From Saprospiraceae bacterium (lineage in GTDB: Bacteria > Bacteroidota > Bacteroidia > Chitinophagales > Saprospiraceae), in NCBI GenBank assembly GCA_021739645.1, contig JAIPBL010000013.1, positions 1 to 64,000 on the forward strand: a stretch of DNA of 64,000 bases, written 5' to 3'. Of the stretch, positions 63,791 through 64,000 are shown one piece after another (position 1 is the first letter of the stretch; each line of letters starts with the position of its first letter). The notes beneath the pieces were generated by a model, which saw only the letters and a program-made list of their open reading frames with translations, had not been told where the DNA came from and made no database searches. The translations under genes were made by a program, and so were the position numbers.

Positions 63791-64000
63791 TCAATCTTTT
63801 GTCAAAATTATTTTGGTGATGTTCAAGAACCGTTTCATGAGGGCTACATCTGGCAACAAAATCTTAGACGTTTCAGGGTCTTGTGCATCCGAAATCACCA
63901 CTGTATTTGAAGAAGGGCAATGGCCTGTAACATTGTAAGCGACCTTGTGTAAATAGACGTAACAGAATAGGCTCAAAGCGGCCAAACCAAGCAGGGAATA
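63791..64000 (-). CDS. C-terminal part of an unknown, possibly membrane-anchored protein, cut by window edge
   Basis: The minus-strand frame is open from the right edge to TGA at 63791 and gives 69 residues. A hydrophobic segment YSLLGLAALSLFCYVYLHKV near the edge suggests a membrane helix or signal anchor. VTGHCPSSNTVVISDAQDPETSKILLPDVALMKRFLNITKI follows. The start lies outside the window, so length and family are unknown. It converges on the MBL gene. Confidence 0.5.
   Translation of the reverse strand, partial: YSLLGLAALSLFCYVYLHKVAYNVTGHCPSSNTVVISDAQDPETSKILLPDVALMKRFLNITKIILTKD

Overview
The window comes from a member of the Bacteroidota, most likely a Saprospiria-type lineage; that placement is inference. 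The evidence is type IX secretion (T9SS) C-terminal sorting domains of both type A and type B, PorP/SprF- and GldN-like components, promoters of the TAnnTTTG type, start codons mostly without a Shine-Dalgarno sequence, and a PurM of the long Bacteroidetes type. I found no tRNA, rRNA, CRISPR array, integrase or transposase. The one structured RNA I recognise is RNase P RNA.

Layout. 1-2000 is a degraded, repeat-rich edge with a detached T9SS sorting domain, a 58-residue minus-strand gene, a secreted protein of unknown function and two copies of a dispersed repeat. 2000-13400 holds housekeeping and envelope genes: a thioester alpha-2-macroglobulin lipoprotein, a Lon N-domain protein, a nuclease-fold protein, a LysM/double-psi-barrel protein, kdsB, a Nudix hydrolase and a persulfide-dioxygenase/rhodanese fusion. 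A 268-bp palindromic element sits exactly between the stop codons of two convergent genes at 8509-8776. 13900-36000 is dominated by surface export: three large type A cargo proteins (1189, 811 and 1626 residues), a minus-strand adhesin / PorP-SprF / PorE-like OmpA set, a tandem GldN-like protein, plus cmk, purM and an SMP-30 lipoprotein.

36000-47500 carries a sugar-type MFS transporter, a lipocalin-like lipoprotein, an SDR oxidoreductase, a 1029-residue exported coiled-coil protein, mgsA, a DUF4153 membrane protein, an exported TonB-domain/TPR protein and a papain-fold protein that has lost its catalytic residues. 47500-54600 has a choice-of-anchor B T9SS cargo protein, rnpB, an outer-membrane TonB-dependent receptor and a Tat-type dienelactone hydrolase. 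54600-62700 is carbohydrate metabolism: malQ (DPE2-like) divergent from a compact operon of NCS1-type permease, L-rhamnose isomerase (rhaI), FGGY kinase and FMN-dependent lactate dehydrogenase. The window ends with an MBL hydrolase and a gene cut by the right edge.

How the genes fit together. The adhesin is probably exported by T9SS and held at the surface by its adjacent SprF-like and OmpA/PorE-like partners. The rhamnose operon supplies uptake, isomerisation, phosphorylation and the last lactate-to-pyruvate step, while the aldolase and lactaldehyde dehydrogenase must lie elsewhere. Most start codons given here were moved inward from the longest open frame to the ATG that precedes a signal peptide or the conserved N-terminus.
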